NCBI GenBank assembly: GCA_037974665.1
Contig: CM075778.1
Location: 25,610,001-25,674,000 of the forward strand
Reading direction: 5' to 3'
Origin: Ehretia macrophylla
Taxonomy: Eukaryota; Streptophyta; Magnoliopsida; Boraginales; Ehretiaceae
Length of the DNA: 64,000 bases
How positions within the stretch are numbered: the first letter of the stretch is position 1; every line of letters starts with the position of its first letter. Position numbers and translations under genes: made by a program. Shown in pieces: positions 59,169 through 64,000 of this stretch. The notes under the pieces were generated by a model. It saw nothing but the letters and a program-made list of their open reading frames with translations, made no database searches and had not been told where the DNA came from.

Positions 59169-62100
59169 TGATGCAACCCGGTGGACGTGTGAAAAGTGTG
59201 TAAAATAAACCAAGTTAAAATACTCGCAAGTGCACGGATCATGTAGTGTAATGTGCTTTGAGTGTGGAGTCAAATTCCACAGGGAAGCGCGTTAGCTAGT
59301 TAGTGAAGTAGTGTGCAAAAGTGTTTAAAGTGGAAGTGTAAAAGTTTGAATAAGGCATTTGATTAAACTATACTACAACTAAACTAAAGCTAAATTATCT
59401 AAGTTAAACTAAGTATTTGTAGAATATAAGGGGTAAAGATCTAGGGGGATGGATATGCAAAGAGGCAGTCAATATAGGCTCGGCATCCAGGTTCTCTAAT
59501 TCTATGGAAGAGGTTAAGCTACAAGCATTAACTTAGTCAATTATCTTAGTCTATTAAAATCCCGATTACTAACTCTGATGTAGGTGCCGTTCCATCCTTC
59601 GTATGGATCTATCCTTGCAACCTGGTGTAAAAGGTCTGTTTCAACTAAGTAATCAACATCTCCTTTCTAGTCTAGAGCTATGGTATAACCTATAGTCTCA
59701 TGGAATCTTAAGGTTGTGAAGTTATTGATTCACTATTAAAGCATAGATATATGGCACGAAAGTAAAAAAATCATAACATCTACTGCAAAGCATTACGTAT
59801 GAAAGATAATAAGTAAAGCAATCATAACATCTACTGAAAAATATTACGTATGAAAGACGATACTGAATTAAAGCAAATCATATATTGCAATTGAATTAAA
59901 TAACTGAATCCGAGACCATATATTAAAAGACCGTCATTTAAAATATCCTACCCTAGATAATAGCTCTACTCAGACATAATATTAAATGCAAGTAACACAA
60001 ATAAGAGAGTCAAGAAAGGCTCCCCCAATATGACGATGTTGTATTTCTGATTCCAAGAATTTGAGCAGAGGTCCGACACAAAATAGCTATTCAGGGGGAG
60101 ATTCCTCCAAATAAGAGCTACTTGGACAGAACTTCCCCTAAATTCTACTAATACTACTAAATTATTCTAACTAATTAACTAAAACTAAAATTAAAACTAA
60201 ATTAACGCTAATTAAATAATTAGAAAATCTAAATTATATATAAAATTCATCAGGGGAAGGGGGTATTTATAGGCAAATTTTTAGAGGCATGCTTGAGCTC
60301 GCCTGCCTTTATTCACTGGTTGCGCGACACGTGGCATTTCCGAAGCTCGTGAAAACATTTGGGTAGCGCGCTCGAGCGCCCTATGGGGCGCGCTTTCACT
60401 GGATTTGCGCCACGTGTTTCTTCTGGAAGTTGGTGGAATTTTCTGGTCAAGGGCACTCGAATTCTGACTTTGACCGGATCGTTGACCGCGACATTTTCGG
60501 CCCTTTTTCACTGTTTTGACCCTCCAAATGATGAAATTTGGCTAAATCACACCGCACGCAAGGCTGCATTTTGCTCAGAAGGTCGTTTCTACCCGAAAAA
60601 CTAATATGATTTGTCAAAAACGGACATAGGTCACTATTCAAGATCATCCAGGTCAATGTTTAGCGTCCGATTTCGTGCTAGTTTTGGCCAAATTTCTTCT
60701 CTATAAGTTTCATTCTTCCACCCGTTCCCATGTAACCCCGTTCTTAACTTCTTGACTTGCAATTTGAATCGTTTCGGGTCTGATTTTTCACTTTTCAGTA
60801 TCAACCTACATTGCATCGAAAGTATAAAAGTATTGCATTTATTCCAGAGTTAAGATGCAAATACAATGTAAATACAATGGTTTGAGTACTGCAAATACAG
60901 TCACATCAACATCCCCAAACCTAAACCTTGTTTGTCCTCAAGCAAGACTGTCTTTAAAACAGATTCAAAGTGAATTTTTCAGAAATTTTTACAAGTCAAA
61001 ATAGATGAATACTATCTATCCCTTCTTTTTGTCAAAAATTTCCAACATGAAATATGAGAAATATAATTAACTACCTTTAACCTATTTATCAGTTAATGAA
61101 AAACATGATAAAAGAACCTTGTACATAGTTTTCTCAAATAGATACTCTTTTTGAAAATGGACTATTGATTGCTTTGGAGTACATATTTAGAAGTAAACTA
61201 AGCAAATTGAGTTCATTCAATTCCTAACTTTCGAGTTATGCAAACATATTGGACTTTGATATTCTCGCCTTTATTTGTAATCAAACTTTTGATCATACCT
61301 TAACCTTTTTACATTTGCCAAAAAATATAAAAGTACAACATTCTACTATCTCTTTATAGTGCTCAGTTTCCTTTGTTTTTTGGATATCCCATGTAGCGGG
61401 CTTTAAGGCCAACAATCCCCCGCCATTATGACTGAGGTTGCCACGTTTTAAAGGGACCCCTACGTGCCTTAATCACCCGAGATATCCAGACTCGAAACCT
61501 TACACTATAGCACATATCTAAATTACAATATCTAGGATAGTGGTGCTTAGAGATTTACAACATATTTACACCAAAATTATTCAACAACAAGGGTATGTAC
61601 AATTATTTTTCTTTCTTTTTTTCATTGTTTTCATTGTTTTTCTCTTTTTTTCTTTTTCTTTTTCTTCTTTTTTTCAGAGTGTACATACAAATAGAGTAAC
61701 ATAACATATTGTATAGACATGGCATAAGGGTTTATGTTTTAATCACAAGAAATTCTCATAGCAAACGGTAATCATATCTTAGTCCTTTCATAATCACATA
61801 CCTATCAATTGAAGAAAAGAAGAACAACTAGGCTTACTAATGAATACAGTACCCCAAAGTTTTTCTTACAGAGTTTCCTAAGAGTTTTTCACAATATATA
61901 GCTAATAACACAGGTTCCCAAATCATCTTCCTTTAAATGAGTAAGGTAGTAAACTACTCTTTCTCATGATCATCCCTGCGTTCGCTCAGAAGGTCGTTTC
62001 TACCCGAAAAACTGGTATGATTTGTCAAAAACGGACATAAGTCACTATTCAAGATCATCCTAGTCAATGTTCTGCGTCCGATTTTGTGCTAGTTTTGGCC

Positions 62101-62318
62101 AAATCTCTTCTCTATAAGCTTCATTCTTCCACTAGTTTCCATGTTTTCTCATTTTCAATTTATTGACTTGCAATTTGAATCGTTTTGGGTCTGATTTTCC
62201 ACTTTTCAGTATCAACCTAATTGCATCAAAAGTATAAAAGTGTTGCAATTATTCCAGAGTTAAGATGCAAATGCAGTGTAAATACAATGGTTTGAGTGCT
62301 ACAAATACAGTCACATCA
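59169..62318 (-). mobile_element. Deleted Ty3/gypsy element with one full and one partial LTR
   Basis: A 1740-bp LTR (59169-60908, ends TGATGC and CACATCA) has its last 330 bases repeated at about 61980-62318. Between them are about 1070 bases of interior. On the minus strand the interior ends in a G-rich polypurine tract ('ggtttaggtttggggatgt') against the complete LTR, so that one is the 3' LTR. Flanks CTAAC (59164-59168) and CCAAC (62319-62323) fit a 5-bp duplication. No coding region is recognisable. The phrase 'cctaaaccttgtttgtcctcaagcaa' is common beside gypsy polypurine tracts of the Tat/Athila group, so that lineage is likely but unproven. The element is broken by large deletion. Confidence 0.65.
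61384..61491. repeat. Structured GC-rich island within the gypsy interior
   Basis: About 110 bases framed by inverted GGATATC/GATATCC words, with a CCCGCC/GGCGGG-type core, in otherwise very AT-rich interior sequence. It may be a conserved non-coding RNA element of this retroelement family. Confidence 0.35.
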
Positions 62319-62363
62319 CCAACTCAAATAAACTATATTAGAATTTATATAATTTACGCTATT

Positions 62364-64000
62364 TGTCACACTCCAAATCTCACTGAGTAGGAAGGATCTA
62401 GCAAGTGACATGCGCGTGCCCAAAGAGTACAACCCCTCAAGCCCACTAGGCGCACAACCATAATATAACTAATCCAAAGCAATCATAAAATTAACAAGTC
62501 TCTAAATCAACATAACATTACATCATGAAAATAATCTCCAAATTGAATTAGAAGATGAGATCAAGTCCTCATTTATTACATTCAATCAAAACACTATAAA
62601 TAACTATTCAATTCCAATACTAGTAGAAATTAAACATAGGAAATTTCTTTAGCTCAAATCATTGTATTCAAATGTCATGATCATCCAAAACTAAAGTGTT
62701 TACTCTGTTTTAATTGTAAAAAGAGTAGGCGAAAGCAAATACAATGGGCAAACAAAAGCTCATTGAGGGAACTCATCCCATTGTAAAACGTTAGGACAGA
62801 TGATTGAAGCAAGCAGATAGTAACAGACAAAATTAATAATTTGTATAATTTGTTGAATGAATTATATTTGACAAAAGATACCTATTAATACTCGTAAAAG
62901 AAAATAACTAGAAATTCATATGCAGTCGTAATCCATAATGTATAGTTAGTAGTATCACAATGGCACATAAAAGATCAGAAAATTGTGGTTGCATTTAACT
63001 TGTGCAGTAACGGTTCAGTAATAAATATGGAGCCCTCAATCATACAGTAACAATAACAATATCTGCAAGTGTAACATAATAACAGTTTTGTGTTACTATA
63101 CCATAACAGTATTAGTATATTACCAATTCACAGCCATAAAGAGAATTGTAATGAACATATATATGATTACAAGTAAAAATACAAAAAGATGGAACGAACA
63201 GAAAATGTGTTCAAAAGGGACCGTGGATGTCATAAAATATTTTTAAAGCTAGCTATTTGGCATAGAATAATTGATATTATGGAAAAAAAATAAATTAAAA
63301 AGACAAAAGGATCAATGAGGAAATGAAAACATAATCTAAATTCTTCAATAGTGCAATTTGGCCTTTAAAGCACTTAGATTGAAATAAGAATAGAAGAAAC
63401 ACGAAGGCAAAAATTTTAGAGAACAATCAAATACTACACACAAAAAGAATTTGAGGAAACAAATAAAAAAAGCTCAGTTGTTTCTGCTTGGATTGCAGCA
63501 ACCAAGCTGACAATTAGGTCACTATAATCTTGATAACGTGGCTTTAGTGTACCGAAATGGCTCATTGCAACCCCTTCTATTTTTTTTATAAAAGAAAACC
63601 CTTTCATTTCCTTTTTTTGTTTTCAAAGAATAAATTACTCAAATCAACACATGTATGGCTTAGAATTAAGAGATATAAGTAGCCAACAAGGATGTCAGCG
63701 GTGCTATGTTCACAAGTTTGATAGGAGCAAAAAGGAAAGCCAATAATATTTGACAATCATTATGATTCGATTAAATACAAAAACTAAGATGTCTAAAGAA
63801 ACCTTAAATCGATAATTATCACAAATGTCAAGATAACTAATGCAAGTGCTCATTGGTATACGAAAGAATCAATGAGAATAAATTCGTGATTTAAAGATCT
63901 TTTCAAAGAGTCAGATGACAACCGCAAATTAATCAATTCTTTTAGCATATTTTAGTTCTCCAAAAACCTAGTTTAGTCATACCAAAAAAAAAGTTTTTGC
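62364..64000 (-). repeat. Partial Ty3/gypsy LTR, right end outside or undefined
   Basis: Begins TGTCACACTCCAAATCTCAC. Near 62757-62775 it contains a 'gctcattgagggaactc' block like the 'gctcagtgagggaa' block inside the LTR at 55940-58844. This suggests another LTR of the same broad group, in the same orientation. The right limit was not found. Confidence 0.45.

Overview
The window is low-GC, intron-rich, repeat-packed nuclear DNA from a flowering plant, most likely a eudicot. The evidence is plant-type gene structures (a CHX-family antiporter and a SHV3/GDPDL-type pseudogene), GT-AG introns, and plant repeats: Ty3/gypsy and Ty1/copia LTRs, hAT elements, MITEs, a tRNA-derived SINE, a LINE end and a Helitron-like terminus. 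I found no CRISPR array, operon or prokaryotic system, and no convincing new biological system. What stands out is the detail of the genes and the layering of the insertions.

Layout. 1-5256: 3' half of a non-coding Ty3/gypsy element (internal region plus a 2.6 kb LTR). It ends inside a Ty1/copia pol remnant (5257-6286). 8017-9098: hAT remnant with a BED zinc finger. 13754-14020 (-): ISD11/LYRM4, a mitochondrial Fe-S assembly partner. 17065-20281 (-): three-exon CHX-type cation/H+ antiporter. 20548-22935: two related AT-rich MITEs. 24388-40964 (-): a gene of about 24 exons for a ZRANB3-like SNF2 annealing helicase with a C-terminal HNH nuclease. Its introns hold a SINE, a LINE 3' end, an hAT-like MITE and small LTR pieces. 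42392-44013: second hAT remnant with a perfect 8-bp target duplication.

44700-58900 is a tandemly duplicated, decayed fragment of a glycerophosphodiester-phosphodiesterase-like (SHV3/GDPDL) gene that has acted as an insertion sink. Its second copy was split by a two-LTR non-coding gypsy element (46665-52934, 5-bp TSD), a copia solo LTR (53174-55137, 5-bp TSD) and a gypsy solo LTR (55940-58844). 59169-64000 is further gypsy LTR debris.

The three intact genes share no pathway. ISD11 acts in mitochondrial Fe-S assembly, the CHX protein in monovalent cation and pH homeostasis of an internal or plasma membrane, and the ZRANB3-like protein in replication-fork remodelling in the nucleus. Exon coordinates were derived by hand from splice-site and frame continuity. 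No database search was run.
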